From positions 62,001-126,000 of the forward strand of contig JACKAA010000003.1 in the NCBI GenBank assembly GCA_020635275.1: 64,000 nucleotides of DNA, written 5' to 3'. A program made the position numbers and the translations under genes. Of the stretch, positions 18,640 to 28,146 are shown in pieces (position 1 is the first letter of the stretch; each line of letters starts with the position of its first letter). The stretch comes from Ignavibacteriales bacterium (GTDB taxonomy: Bacteria > Bacteroidota > Ignavibacteria > Ignavibacteriales > Melioribacteraceae). A model generated the notes under the pieces. That model saw only the letters and a program-made list of their open reading frames with translations, did not search any database and was not told the DNA's origin.

Positions 18640-19674
18640 TTATTTTACTTCCCAAGTGTTTTGGGTAAATAATAATTTTTCCAAACTACCTTTACCTTTT
18701 TTCTTAGTTACTTGGTCAATTTGTTCAACCATGGCTTCATCATATGTAGGTTTAATTCTTTGTCTAAATACACCAATAGGAGTAGGCATATCCGGACTAT
18801 CAGTAAGATGAGCAAGTATGAAACCACGAATTAAACTATCATCTTTTTCATTATGGACCAAACAATCATCAATAGAATTCTTAGGATCATTCAAATCAAC
18901 AATTACCGGATGAAATCCTTCGAGTTTAATTCCTTTTTCTTTATTCTTGCCAAAAACCATTGGTTTACCATGTTCAAGAATTACAACATTATCTTCTTTC
19001 GTGTCTTTTTCGGTTAATTCAGAAAATGTTCCATCATTAAAAATTGGGCAGTTTTGATAAACTTCAATAAATGCTAAACCTTTATGAGCAGCTGCTCTGT
19101 CAATCATCTCAGCCATATGCTTAGGTTCTCTATCAATTGTTCTTGCAACAAAAGATGCATTAGAACCTAAAGCTAAAGATGTAGCATTAAAAGGATAATC
19201 AACACTTCCGTAAGGAGAAGTTTTTGTAACTTTTCCTTTTTCTGAAGTAGGAGAATATTGACCTTTTGTTAAACCATATATTTGATTATTGAATAATATA
19301 ATTTTAAGATCAATATTTTTTCTGCAAGCATGAATAAAATGATTACCGCCGATACTAAGCAAATCACCATCACCGGTAGCAACCCAAACTGTAAGATCAG
19401 GTCTGGCAATTTTTAAACCTGTTGCAATTGCAGGTGCTCTACCGTGAATACCGTGGAATCCATAAGTTCCCATATAATATGGGAAACGGCTTGAGCATCC
19501 AATTCCGGAAACCCAAACAACTTTTTCTTTTTCTATATTTTCAATATTTGGTAATGTTCTTTGTACTTGTGCCAAAATTGAATAATCACCACATCCGGGA
19601 CACCATCTAACATCAATGCCGCTGGAGAAATCTTTTGCAGTTAATTTTTCAACATTTATTTCTGTGTTACTCAT
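18640..19674 (-). CDS. korB: 2-oxoacid:ferredoxin oxidoreductase, beta subunit
   Basis: A 344-residue thiamine-diphosphate subunit. The cluster and TPP region begins WCPGCGDYSIL (Cys residues near 25 and 28), then GIGCSSRFPYYMGTYGFHGIHGRA, and the TPP/Mg motif GDGDLLSIGGNH with the conserved NNQIYGLTKGQYSPTS. The family decarboxylates 2-oxoglutarate or another 2-oxoacid with reduction of ferredoxin, and runs in reverse in the reductive TCA cycle. KorAB is most like the 2-oxoglutarate type, given the gamma-alpha fusion next door. Its start overlaps the end of korA by 8 bases, so the two are translated together. Confidence 0.88.
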   Translation of the reverse strand: MSNTEINVEKLTAKDFSSGIDVRWCPGCGDYSILAQVQRTLPNIENIEKEKVVWVSGIGCSSRFPYYMGTYGFHGIHGRAPAIATGLKIARPDLTVWVATGDGDLLSIGGNHFIHACRKNIDLKIILFNNQIYGLTKGQYSPTSEKGKVTKTSPYGSVDYPFNATSLALGSNASFVARTIDREPKHMAEMIDRAAAHKGLAFIEVYQNCPIFNDGTFSELTEKDTKEDNVVILEHGKPMVFGKNKEKGIKLEGFHPVIVDLNDPKNSIDDCLVHNEKDDSLIRGFILAHLTDSPDMPTPIGVFRQRIKPTYDEAMVEQIDQVTKKKGKGSLEKLLFTQNTWEVK

Positions 19675-21517
19675 TACTACCTCCTAACACATCTATTATC
19701 TTATTTTCAATATCTCCAACTCTGAACGGCAAACCTCTCACAACGTTAAACTGTTCAATTGGAATTAAGAATTCACTTTTTAGAACTTTTGCCAATTGAC
19801 CAAGATTGATCTCAGGCAACAAAACATGTTTATATTTTCTTAGCACTTCTTCGGTATTTTTGGGGAATGGATGAATAAATTTAAAGTGTGCTTGAGCAAC
19901 TTTATAACCTTTCTTTCTGGTATGAATGACGGCTTCTTTAATTGCCCCGTAAGTTCCACCCCATCCAATTACCAAAATTTCAGCATCCTTATCACCTTCA
20001 ACTTCAAGATCAGGAATAGAATCTTTCATTTTCTGGATTTTCTCTTCTCTTAATTTAACCATTTCAAAATGATTATCAGGATCGTAACTAACATCACCAG
20101 TTATATTTGCTTTTTCAAGTCCGCCAATTCTGTGCTCCAATCCTTTTGTTCCTGGAATTGCCCAAGGCCTTGCCAATTTTTCATCTCTTGAATATGAATG
20201 ATAATTTTCAACTTCAGTATGAAATTTAACGGGTATTTCAGGTATTGAATCAACTGCAGGAATATTCCATGGTTCAGAGCCATTTGCTAAATATCCATCA
20301 GTTAAAAGTATAACAGGGCTCATATAAGTTAAAGCCAATCTGGAAGCTTCTATCGCCATATTAAAACAATCACTAGGTGTAGCGGCAGCAACAATCGCAA
20401 CCGGACTTTCACCATTTCTCCCATACATAGATTGAAGCAGATCAGCCTGCTCTGTTTTTGTTGGAAGACCAGTACTTGGTCCACCTCTTTGAACATTAAC
20501 AATAACAAGAGGAAGTTCAGTCATTACTGCTAAACCAGTTGCTTCTGTTTTTAATGCAAGTCCTGGTCCACTAGTTGTTGTAATTGCTAAATTACCGCCA
20601 AAAGCAGCGCCAATCGCAGAAGCAATTCCAGCTATTTCATCTTCAGCTTGAAATGTTTTAACCCCAAACTCTTTATAATTACTTAAATATTGCAGAATAT
20701 CTGAAGCTGGAGTTATTGGGTATGAACCTAAGAATAAATTTAATCCAGCTTTTTCAGCTGCAACTACAAATCCTAATGCGGTTGCTTCATTACCAGAAAT
20801 GTTTCTATAGATTCCGGGTTTTAATTTTGCTGGTTCAATAGTATATCTTGTTGCAAATCTTTCAGTAATATCGCCAAAATTATATCCGGCTTTAAGAGCT
20901 TTTTCATTTGCATCAATAAATTGAGGTTTATTTTTAAATTTCTTTTCAATCCAATCTATTGTAGGTTCCATTGGACGATTATATAACCAATACATAAGGC
21001 CAAGAGCAAAAAAGTTTTTACATCTTGATTTTTCTTTCTGACTTAATTCTGTATCTTCTAAAGCTGCATAAGTTAATGTTGTAATTGGAATATCCATTAC
21101 ATCAAAACCCGAAAGACTTCCATCTTCAAGCGGATTTGACTCATATTCTGCTAGCTTAAGATTTTTTTTATCAAATGAGTCTGAATTAACAATAATTAAA
21201 CCTGATCTTTTTAATTCAGATAGATTTTTCTTTAGTGCGGCAGGATTCATTGCAACTAATACATCAGGAACATCACCAGGAGTGTGAATATCACTACTGC
21301 TAAAATGAAGCTGAAAACCACTAACTCCATATAAAGTTCCGGCGGGTGCCCTAATTTCAGCAGGATAATCCGGTAATGTACTAAGGTCATTCCCTACAAC
21401 TGCTGTAGTATCACTAAATTGAGTTCCAGTAAGCTGCATTCCGTCACCGGAATCACCTGCAAATCTAACTGTAACCTCATCAATATGTTTTTCTTGTATC
21501 TCTCTTACTTCTGACAT
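19667..21517 (-). CDS. korA: 2-oxoacid:ferredoxin oxidoreductase, fused gamma-alpha subunit
   Basis: A 616-residue fusion. The N-terminal gamma domain (about 14-200) has RFAGDSGDGMQLTGTQF and YPAEIRAPAGTLYGVSGFQ; the alpha domain (about 225-600) has SYPITPASDILQYL, EDEIAGIASAIGAAFGG, TTTSGPGLALKTEA and VNVQRGGPSTGLPTKTEQ. Together with KorB it forms the low-potential CoA-dependent oxidoreductase, probably for 2-oxoglutarate. This fits an anaerobic or microaerophilic life and possibly reductive CO2 fixation. The N-terminal gamma fusion is usual for this KorA type in Bacteroidota and Chlorobi. It leads the korAB operon. Confidence 0.88.
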   Translation of the reverse strand: MSEVREIQEKHIDEVTVRFAGDSGDGMQLTGTQFSDTTAVVGNDLSTLPDYPAEIRAPAGTLYGVSGFQLHFSSSDIHTPGDVPDVLVAMNPAALKKNLSELKRSGLIIVNSDSFDKKNLKLAEYESNPLEDGSLSGFDVMDIPITTLTYAALEDTELSQKEKSRCKNFFALGLMYWLYNRPMEPTIDWIEKKFKNKPQFIDANEKALKAGYNFGDITERFATRYTIEPAKLKPGIYRNISGNEATALGFVVAAEKAGLNLFLGSYPITPASDILQYLSNYKEFGVKTFQAEDEIAGIASAIGAAFGGNLAITTTSGPGLALKTEATGLAVMTELPLVIVNVQRGGPSTGLPTKTEQADLLQSMYGRNGESPVAIVAAATPSDCFNMAIEASRLALTYMSPVILLTDGYLANGSEPWNIPAVDSIPEIPVKFHTEVENYHSYSRDEKLARPWAIPGTKGLEHRIGGLEKANITGDVSYDPDNHFEMVKLREEKIQKMKDSIPDLEVEGDKDAEILVIGWGGTYGAIKEAVIHTRKKGYKVAQAHFKFIHPFPKNTEEVLRKYKHVLLPEINLGQLAKVLKSEFLIPIEQFNVVRGLPFRVGDIENKIIDVLGGSNE

Positions 21518-21597
21518 TTGATTCCCAATAAGTTAATTAGAAATTTTCTTTAGTAAAAAATATGAAAGCTAAAAACATTAACCAAGACATTTTATAA

Positions 21598-23376
21598 TTA
21601 TTTTATAGGCTCAATTATTTTTAGGAATTCATCAGCATTAACAAAGCCTGTAATTCTTTCAACTTCATTTCCTTTAGAATCAATAATTAAAACTGTTGGC
21701 ATTCCTTTAATATCGAATTTTTTACGAATTATTTCAGTTTCATCCGATAAAGTTTTAGTCATATCAACCTTCATACTTGTAAAACTTTTTGATGCTGCAA
21801 TAACTTTTTCATTTGAAAATGTAAGCGCATCCAGCTCTTTACAAGGAATACACCAATCAGCATAAAAATCAATTATCATCTTTTCATTATTGTCTAACGC
21901 TGATTTATAATTATCCTCAGTATAATATTGCCAATCAAGTGATTTCTGTTCAGTCGGCCACAATAAATAAATTGATCCAGCCAACAATAATGCACTGAAT
22001 AATATTTTAAATATTCTAAATCCTAAAATCTCACTCGCTTTTTTATCCATAAATAACAAAGTAATTCCTGCAATAGCCATAAAGATTGGCAGTAAATATT
22101 TTGCAACTTCTTTTGGCAATAATGGTTCAGCAAAATAAATTGCCATGCCCAATAATATAAATCCAAAAATATGTTTAACTGCGTCCATCCAAAAACCAGC
22201 TCTGGGCAGACTTTTAATTTTGCCGGAAAATAATGCTAATATTAAATAAGGTAATCCCAGACCAACGGCCATAACAAAGAAAAGTAAAAATCCATAGAAT
22301 GGATCTCCTTTTGCGGCAACATAAGTCACCAATCCAATTACAAACGGACCAATACAAGGTGCGGCAACAATTCCCATTGTTAATCCCATAAAAAATGCAC
22401 CATAAAAACCTGATTTAGCTCCGCCTGCTTTTGCAACTAATGAATCGGGCAATTTAAATTCATAAACACCAAACATACTCAATGAAAGTGCTATAAAAAC
22501 AAGAACAATAAACACTATCACTATTGGATTCTGAAGTAATATTCCAAAAACTGCTCCGCTTAAAGCTGTAATTACTCCAACAACAGAATAAGTTAACGCC
22601 ATACCTAATACATAAAACAATCCCATTAAGAAAAGTTTTGATGTTTTCCCTTCACTTTGACCTCCAAAAAATCCAATTGTTATTGGAATTAATGGATAAA
22701 CACACGGAGTAAGATTCAGTGCTAAACCGCCGAGAAATACAATAATTAATGTTAAGAGCAGACCGCTTTTTTCAAGCTGACTAGCTAGTGAATCATCTTC
22801 AACAGTTTCTTGTGTTGAAGTATATTCTAAATTTAGCTTACCGAAAATTTCACTATTTATTTCCTGAATTTGTTCAGATTTATCAACAACATTAATAATT
22901 ATTGTGTCTTGAATTGTTGTCGGGGCCATGCATGAAACATTATTGCAGCCTTGATAAGTAAATTCAACAAATAATTTTTTTTCGCCCAAGTTAGAATTTT
23001 TAGGGATTTTAATTGTGGTTCCAATGAATACTTCCCCTTCAAATACAGACAATGGAATATCTGAAAAATCCAATTTTATGTCATGAGCTTTAGGATAAAC
23101 AATTTCACTTTGTTGAATTTGTTCATCGGAAATAATTTTTATTTCTGTGGGAATTAAATAATCTTCTTTAGGCTGATTTGAATTTATATGCCATTCATCA
23201 AAAATTGATACTTTGAATGCCAGTTTAATTTCACCTTCAGGTTGAATTTTATCAAAAGATTGATATACATTAAAATCCAATATCTCTTGATTCTGAAAAC
23301 CAAATTGAGCATTAAGATTTTGATTTACTAAAAATATTCCTAATAGAATAATCCAAATTTTTTGAACATATTTCAT
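21598..23376 (-). CDS. dsbD: Thiol:disulfide interchange protein DsbD
   Basis: About 592 residues from the chosen ATG. Signal peptide with KIWIILLGIFLVNQNLNAQ, an N-terminal periplasmic DsbD-alpha-like domain with a CNNVSC pair, eight or so membrane segments of the CcdA-like core (including CVYP and CIGP cysteines), and a C-terminal thioredoxin domain with WCIPC. It passes electrons from cytoplasmic thioredoxin to periplasmic thiol proteins, used for disulfide repair and cytochrome c maturation. A longer reading starts at 23406 inside nadE, but the ATG at 23376 has AAGGAAAG just upstream and a better signal peptide. It lies 11 bases after nadE. Confidence 0.9.
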   Translation of the reverse strand: MKYVQKIWIILLGIFLVNQNLNAQFGFQNQEILDFNVYQSFDKIQPEGEIKLAFKVSIFDEWHINSNQPKEDYLIPTEIKIISDEQIQQSEIVYPKAHDIKLDFSDIPLSVFEGEVFIGTTIKIPKNSNLGEKKLFVEFTYQGCNNVSCMAPTTIQDTIIINVVDKSEQIQEINSEIFGKLNLEYTSTQETVEDDSLASQLEKSGLLLTLIIVFLGGLALNLTPCVYPLIPITIGFFGGQSEGKTSKLFLMGLFYVLGMALTYSVVGVITALSGAVFGILLQNPIVIVFIVLVFIALSLSMFGVYEFKLPDSLVAKAGGAKSGFYGAFFMGLTMGIVAAPCIGPFVIGLVTYVAAKGDPFYGFLLFFVMAVGLGLPYLILALFSGKIKSLPRAGFWMDAVKHIFGFILLGMAIYFAEPLLPKEVAKYLLPIFMAIAGITLLFMDKKASEILGFRIFKILFSALLLAGSIYLLWPTEQKSLDWQYYTEDNYKSALDNNEKMIIDFYADWCIPCKELDALTFSNEKVIAASKSFTSMKVDMTKTLSDETEIIRKKFDIKGMPTVLIIDSKGNEVERITGFVNADEFLKIIEPIK

Positions 23377-23387
23377 GAAACTTTCCT

Positions 23388-25031
23388 TTATTTTTGACTG
23401 CTCCAACCCTGAACGATTGGAAATCTTCTTCCATATCCAAATGCTTTTTTTGTAACCCTTAACACCGGAGCAGCTTGTTTACGTTTAAACTCATTTTTAT
23501 CTACAAGATTAAGGACTTTCTTAACTACGTCCTTATCTCCAATTATTTCACTTATCTCAATATATTCTTTATAATCTTCTAAATAGAGCTGTAAAATTTT
23601 ATCAAGCAATTCATATGGAGGTAATGAATCCTGATCTTTTTGGTCAGGGCTTAATTCTGCTGAAGGAGCTTTATCTATTATATTTTGCGGAATAATTTCA
23701 GTGTTGCTATTTATATAATTGGCAAGTTCATAAACTTGAGTTTTATATACATCTGCAATTATTGCCAAAGCACCATTCATATCACCATATAGCGTTGCAT
23801 AACCAACTGCCATTTCTGATTTATTTCCAGTAGTACACAAAAAATATCCAAACTTATTTGATAATGCCATAAGTATAACACCGCGAATCCTAGCCTGAAT
23901 ATTTTCTTCAGTTACATCTTTTTCCTTACCATTAAAAGATGGGCTCAATACTTCAATGAACTCATTGTACAAAGATTTTATTGAGATAGTTTCTGATGAG
24001 ATGCCTAAATTTCTAATTAGTTGCTCAGAATCTTTAATACTTCCTTCGCTAGAATATTGTGACGGCATCATAACAACGTGAACATTTTCTTTACCAAATG
24101 CCTGAACTGCTATATATGTTACTAAAGCAGAATCTATTCCACCGCTTAATCCAATAAGTGCTTTTTTAAAACCGGTTTTTTCAGCGTAATCTTTCAATCC
24201 TAGCACCAACGAATTTAAAACTTCTTCACCAAAATTTCCTTCAATAATTTCTAACGGCTCATATTCTTTTTTTGTATCAAACACGAAAAAGTCTTCTTTA
24301 AAATTTTTACCAATTTTAACCAAATTCCCGTTTGAATCTAAACAAAGACTTGCCCCATCAAAAACTAAATCTGTTTGTCCGCCAACACAAGAAACATATG
24401 CAAGAGGTAAATTATTTGTTTTGGTAAGAACAGAAAGCATTTCTTTTCTTTCTTCTCTTCTGCCATAATAATATGGGCTTGCGGATATATTTACCAATAA
24501 AGTTGATCCTTTATCAACCAATCTCTGAACCGGATCTTTTTCGTAAAGTCTGTGTTTCCAATAGTCAGCATCATTCCAAATATCTTCACAAATTGAAATT
24601 CCTAATCTTTCGCCTTTGAAGTTAAATACGTGAACATCTTTTGCCGATTCAAAATATCTTACCTCATCAAATACATCATAATTTGGAATTAAAGTTTTAT
24701 GCTGAACAAATTGAATTTTGCCATCAAAACATAGTGCAGCTGAATTATAAACTCCTGTTCCAACTTTATCAAATTCTTCTGTAATAGTTCCAAATAATAG
24801 ACCGACTCCATTTGTATTTTCAGCCACTTCAATTGTTGCCTGAATTACAGCTTCTCTGAACTCATCTTTTTCTATTAAATCTTGGGGTGGATATCCACAG
24901 AGTGCCAATTCCGGAAAAATTATTAAATCGCAGCCTTCTTCTATTCCTTTCTTATAACCAGATAAAATTTTAGATTTATTGTACTCAATATTTCCAATAA
25001 TTGTGTTGATTTGACATAAACCGATTTTCAT
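23388..25031 (-). CDS. nadE: Glutamine-dependent NAD+ synthase
   Basis: A 547-residue two-domain enzyme. The N-terminal nitrilase-like glutaminase (about 1-250) has the Glu in FPELALCGYPP, the Lys in HKTLIPNYDVFDE and the nucleophile Cys in GISICEDIWND. The C-terminal synthetase (about 280-540) has the PP-loop GLSGGIDSAL and TGNKSEMAVGYATLYGDMNG. It amidates nicotinate adenine dinucleotide to NAD+ with ATP and glutamine-derived ammonia. Length and both active sites are complete. It is followed closely by dsbD on the same strand; the link may be only transcriptional. Confidence 0.93.
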   Translation of the reverse strand: MKIGLCQINTIIGNIEYNKSKILSGYKKGIEEGCDLIIFPELALCGYPPQDLIEKDEFREAVIQATIEVAENTNGVGLLFGTITEEFDKVGTGVYNSAALCFDGKIQFVQHKTLIPNYDVFDEVRYFESAKDVHVFNFKGERLGISICEDIWNDADYWKHRLYEKDPVQRLVDKGSTLLVNISASPYYYGRREERKEMLSVLTKTNNLPLAYVSCVGGQTDLVFDGASLCLDSNGNLVKIGKNFKEDFFVFDTKKEYEPLEIIEGNFGEEVLNSLVLGLKDYAEKTGFKKALIGLSGGIDSALVTYIAVQAFGKENVHVVMMPSQYSSEGSIKDSEQLIRNLGISSETISIKSLYNEFIEVLSPSFNGKEKDVTEENIQARIRGVILMALSNKFGYFLCTTGNKSEMAVGYATLYGDMNGALAIIADVYKTQVYELANYINSNTEIIPQNIIDKAPSAELSPDQKDQDSLPPYELLDKILQLYLEDYKEYIEISEIIGDKDVVKKVLNLVDKNEFKRKQAAPVLRVTKKAFGYGRRFPIVQGWSSQK

Positions 25032-25133
25032 TAATGACCCTAAATCTTATTTATAAGTTAGAAAAATATGGAACTCCTACTCTTAATACAATTACTTTAA
25101 ACAAACAAAATGTCAATTTTCTATAAAGTAATC

Positions 25134-25928
25134 ATGAAAAAACTATCACTTTTTATCATCTTAATTCTAGCATTTGTTAAATGCAGCTCAAGACAACCCG
25201 AAATAGTTGTAATCAAAAGTGAACATATTGCAATACCAGATTCAATTTTGGTTATTACGCCTGAAAATTATAAGCCAGAAAATGAATATCCGTTAGTTAT
25301 TCTGCTTCATGGCTGGAGCGGAAATTTTGAGCAATGGAATTCCATTACCAATCTGCAAGAATATTCTGATGCTTATAATTTCATTATTGCATGTCCCGAT
25401 GGATTATATGATTCTTGGTACATAAATAACACGATGAAAAATAATGTTATGTACGAAGATTTCTTTTGGAACGATTTTATTCCTTATTTACAGAATAATT
25501 ATAGTTTAGATAAAAACAATATATTTATCACTGGATTAAGCATGGGCGGACATGGAGCTATAACTTTATTTTTTAAAAATAATGAATTCTTTAAAAGTGC
25601 AGGAAGTACAAGCGGTATTTTGGATTTAACTGCATTTCCGGAAAACTGGAAAATTAAAAATGCAATCGGCAATTATGATGAACATCAAAAAGACTGGGAA
25701 AATAACTCAGCAATTTATAAGCTTGATAGCTTAAAAGATTTTAGTAAAAAAATAATAATTGACTGCGGAACTGAAGATTTTGCATATCAAGTTAATTTGA
25801 ATTTTGCCAAAAAGTGCTATGATTTGGGAATTAATATTAAATTTTATTCAATTCCCGGAGAACATAATAGAAAACATTGGAAAAAAATGATTTCAAAACA
25901 TTTTGAGTTTTTTGCAAATCAACTATAA
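25134..25928 (+). CDS. Lipoprotein esterase (alpha/beta hydrolase, esterase D-like)
   Basis: About 264 residues from the second Met. Lipoprotein signal: KLSLFIILILAFVKC, with the lipobox ending FVKC and then Ser-Ser. The catalytic nucleophile elbow is GLSMGGHGA, the oxyanion region LLHGWSGNFEQW, and a late His in PGEHNRKHW completes the triad; an Asp lies in IDCGTEDFAY. This resembles the esterase D / tributyrin-esterase / feruloyl-esterase group (PF00756). It probably hydrolyses esters at the outer membrane or in the periplasm; the substrate is unknown. A start at 25110 is possible but would put eight residues before the natural signal peptide start. Confidence 0.78.
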   Translation: MKKLSLFIILILAFVKCSSRQPEIVVIKSEHIAIPDSILVITPENYKPENEYPLVILLHGWSGNFEQWNSITNLQEYSDAYNFIIACPDGLYDSWYINNTMKNNVMYEDFFWNDFIPYLQNNYSLDKNNIFITGLSMGGHGAITLFFKNNEFFKSAGSTSGILDLTAFPENWKIKNAIGNYDEHQKDWENNSAIYKLDSLKDFSKKIIIDCGTEDFAYQVNLNFAKKCYDLGINIKFYSIPGEHNRKHWKKMISKHFEFFANQL

Positions 25929-26011
25929 TAGAATTTCCTTTTAAATTGGTTAAAAAACTTTTATTTGTAATCTGCGTCTAAAAAGTAGTTGCAAATAAAT
26001 TGGTGAACAAT

Positions 26012-26476
26012 ATGGAAAAGAAACTTTATAGATCCAGAGATAAGAAGGTTATTGCCGGAATAGCCGGCGGCTTAGGTGAGTATCTTGATGTTGATCCAGT
26101 AATTATTAGAATTATTCTTGTGTTGATTACTATTTTCCATGGAATAGGAATATTGATTTATATAATTATGTGGATTGCAGTTCCTGAAGGTCCTTACAAA
26201 ACATATGGAGAAAAAACTGCAACATCCGAAGAACCTTTAAGTGAAGAAGGAAAAAGTACTTCTGCTCCACCAAATCAAAACAAAACAGTACAAAAAGAGC
26301 CAAACTCAAATGGAAGGATTGTTGTTGGTGTAATACTGATTTTAATTGGATCAATTTTTCTTTTTGAAAGATTTTTACCTTTCTTTGATTTTGAATTCGT
26401 TTTTTCTGTAGGACTAATAATACTTGGTTTAGCAATGTTATTTAATTTTTTCAATAAATCTGAGAAATCATCATGA
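26012..26476 (+). CDS. PspC domain membrane protein
   Basis: About 154 residues. The N-terminal PspC domain (about 1-60) reads KLYRSRDKKVIAGIAGGLGEYLDVDPVIIRI and then a membrane segment ending MWIAVPEGP. A Ser/Pro/Glu-rich linker follows, then two more membrane segments. PspC proteins sense or counter envelope stress at the inner membrane. The gene overlaps the next one by four bases (ATGA), so the two are coupled. A GTG at 26000 would add four residues; GGTGA just before the ATG at 26012 supports the shorter form. Confidence 0.85.
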   Translation: MEKKLYRSRDKKVIAGIAGGLGEYLDVDPVIIRIILVLITIFHGIGILIYIIMWIAVPEGPYKTYGEKTATSEEPLSEEGKSTSAPPNQNKTVQKEPNSNGRIVVGVILILIGSIFLFERFLPFFDFEFVFSVGLIILGLAMLFNFFNKSEKSS

Positions 26477-27384
26477 AAACTTCACAATTATTTTGGGGAT
26501 TTTTCTTTATCACTTTTGGTTCTTTATACCTTGTTGGAAGATACACTACTTTTTTAATCGATTGGTATGCAATATGGGAATTGTGGCCTGTAATAATAAT
26601 TCTAGCTGGCATTGCAATAATTGTAAAAGGAACTTTTCTTAAACCAATTGTTAGTGTTTTATTTGGGATATTATTAGGCTTTTTAGTGTTCGGATTTTTT
26701 AATGATTTATTTGATGTTTTTGAAGATAGAGATTTTCATAGATGGCATTTAAAGGACTACTCAGAAAATTATTATAATCTTGATTATGATCAGAATGTTA
26801 AACATGTTAATTTAAATATTGATGCCGGTGCCGGAAAATTTACAATTGAAAAAACAACAGATAATCTTATCAAAGGATATTCTGAAGGAAATGTTGGAAA
26901 TTATAATTTCACAAATAATATTAAAGACAGTATTGCCTGGATTGATATAGAAATGCAGAAAATTGGGACAAATATTTTTGGCGGTTCTTTTAAAAATAAT
27001 TTTAATGTTAGTCTAAATGAAAATCCTTCATACAGTCTTGATCTAAATATTGGAGCTGCAAAATCTTATTTTAATTTAATTCCATTTAAAGTGAACAATC
27101 TTGTAATTAATACCGGGGCAACGGATACCAAAATTAAACTTGGTAATAAAACAGAATTAACATATCTCAATATTGAAATGGGTGCCGCATCTTTAAAAAT
27201 ATATATTCCAAGATCATCAGGCTGTAAAATTAACGGAGATATGGTTCTAATTTCAAAAGATTTAGATGATTTCCAAAAAATTAAATCTGATTATTTTATA
27301 ACTGATAACTATGATTCAGCAACAGAAAAAATTATAATTGATATTGATGGCGGTTTAGCTTCTTTTGATGTTGAAAGATATTGA
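26473..27384 (+). CDS. LiaF/toast_rack-type membrane protein
   Basis: A 303-residue protein with about four membrane segments in the first 85 residues (LiaI/LiaF-like region) and a C-terminal beta-rich domain (about 105-300) with repeated INIDAGAGKFTIE, LNIGAAKSYFNL, INTGATDTKIKLG and IEMGAASLKIYIP units typical of the toast_rack/DUF4097-like beta-solenoid fold. Coupled to the PspC protein upstream by ATGA. LiaF and PspC relatives act together in cell-envelope stress responses, so this pair is probably such a module. No two-component genes lie next to it. Confidence 0.75.
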   Translation: MKTSQLFWGFFFITFGSLYLVGRYTTFLIDWYAIWELWPVIIILAGIAIIVKGTFLKPIVSVLFGILLGFLVFGFFNDLFDVFEDRDFHRWHLKDYSENYYNLDYDQNVKHVNLNIDAGAGKFTIEKTTDNLIKGYSEGNVGNYNFTNNIKDSIAWIDIEMQKIGTNIFGGSFKNNFNVSLNENPSYSLDLNIGAAKSYFNLIPFKVNNLVINTGATDTKIKLGNKTELTYLNIEMGAASLKIYIPRSSGCKINGDMVLISKDLDDFQKIKSDYFITDNYDSATEKIIIDIDGGLASFDVERY

Positions 27385-27405
27385 TATTACTTTGTTTTTT
27401 CATTT

Positions 27406-27744
27406 TTACTTTTTTTTTGTTAGCTGACTTGGTTTCCACAAATGTTTGTCTAAATTAACCCTGCCATTATTTTTAAATTCTACTCCCTCATTTCTTAGTA
27501 ATTCTTCCATTAAATTCGGATCACCAAAATGCAGCTTTCCTGTTAATTCTCCATTTCTGTTTACTACTCTGTGGCAAGGCAATCCGGATTCTTTAGCACC
27601 ATTAATTGCCCAGCCTACAGTTCTAGCAGAAGATTTGATCCCGCAGACCTCGGCAATTGCACCGTAAGTAGTAACTTTTCCATAGGGAATTTTTGCAACT
27701 ACTTTATAAACTTTATCAAAAAAATCTAATTTGTTTTTTGACAT
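27406..27744 (-). CDS. MGMT-like DNA-binding protein (C-terminal alkyltransferase domain only)
   Basis: A 112-residue single-domain member of the O6-alkylguanine-DNA alkyltransferase family: IPYGKVTTYGAIAEVCG, then a recognition helix with ARTVGWAINGA, then the active-site PCHRV motif with Cys57. Alkyltransferase-like (ATL) proteins usually replace that Cys with Trp or Ala; here the Cys is kept, so alkyl transfer is possible. It lacks the N-terminal domain of Ada/Ogt. Repair or flagging of O6-alkylguanine is inferred. It lies seven bases after the stop of a conserved membrane protein on the minus strand. Confidence 0.82.
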   Translation of the reverse strand: MSKNKLDFFDKVYKVVAKIPYGKVTTYGAIAEVCGIKSSARTVGWAINGAKESGLPCHRVVNRNGELTGKLHFGDPNLMEELLRNEGVEFKNNGRVNLDKHLWKPSQLTKKK

Positions 27745-27750
27745 TTGATA

Positions 27751-28134
27751 TTACTCAGAGATTCCTAAAAATAAAAATGAGATAAATAAAATAATTGCAA
27801 TGGGTGTCATAACTTTTTTTTCAACTTTGCTCTTGGATGTCAAATTCCCTATAACACTCAATCCAAAAATTAATGTAAAAATCCATAAAAGAACATTTAT
27901 TAAAAAATCAGAATTAATAAGAATAAAAATTTTACTTTTTTCTAATACCACTATAATTGCTAAAATGAATATTATTGCAGAAATAAAACTTCCAATTCTT
28001 AAACTAGTTGGCAGCTTCTTATGCTTTCCTCCCCAAGCTAAATTTCCCCAAGGTTTTCCGAAAGCTAATAAAAGTTGGAATAATGTCATTACAGCTGAAA
28101 TAACAATAACTATCCAACTTAATACAACTGTCAT
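27751..28134 (-). CDS. Conserved four-helix membrane protein
   Basis: A 127-residue protein with four predicted membrane segments (about 2-24, 47-66, 74-94 and 107-124) and a conserved loop GKPWGNLAWGGKHKKLPTSL between the first two. I recognise the loop as typical of a widespread small membrane family without a known role. It is placed between the mscS-like gene (12 bases upstream) and the MGMT-like gene (6 bases downstream) on the same strand, so probably one transcript. Confidence 0.7.
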   Translation of the reverse strand: MTVVLSWIVIVISAVMTLFQLLLAFGKPWGNLAWGGKHKKLPTSLRIGSFISAIIFILAIIVVLEKSKIFILINSDFLINVLLWIFTLIFGLSVIGNLTSKSKVEKKVMTPIAIILFISFLFLGISE

Positions 28135-28146
28135 GACTATTACTTT

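Noticed and set aside
26166..26435. An 89-codon minus-strand frame opposite the PspC gene.
   Set aside because: It has biased Leu/Gln composition and lies fully within a better-supported gene.
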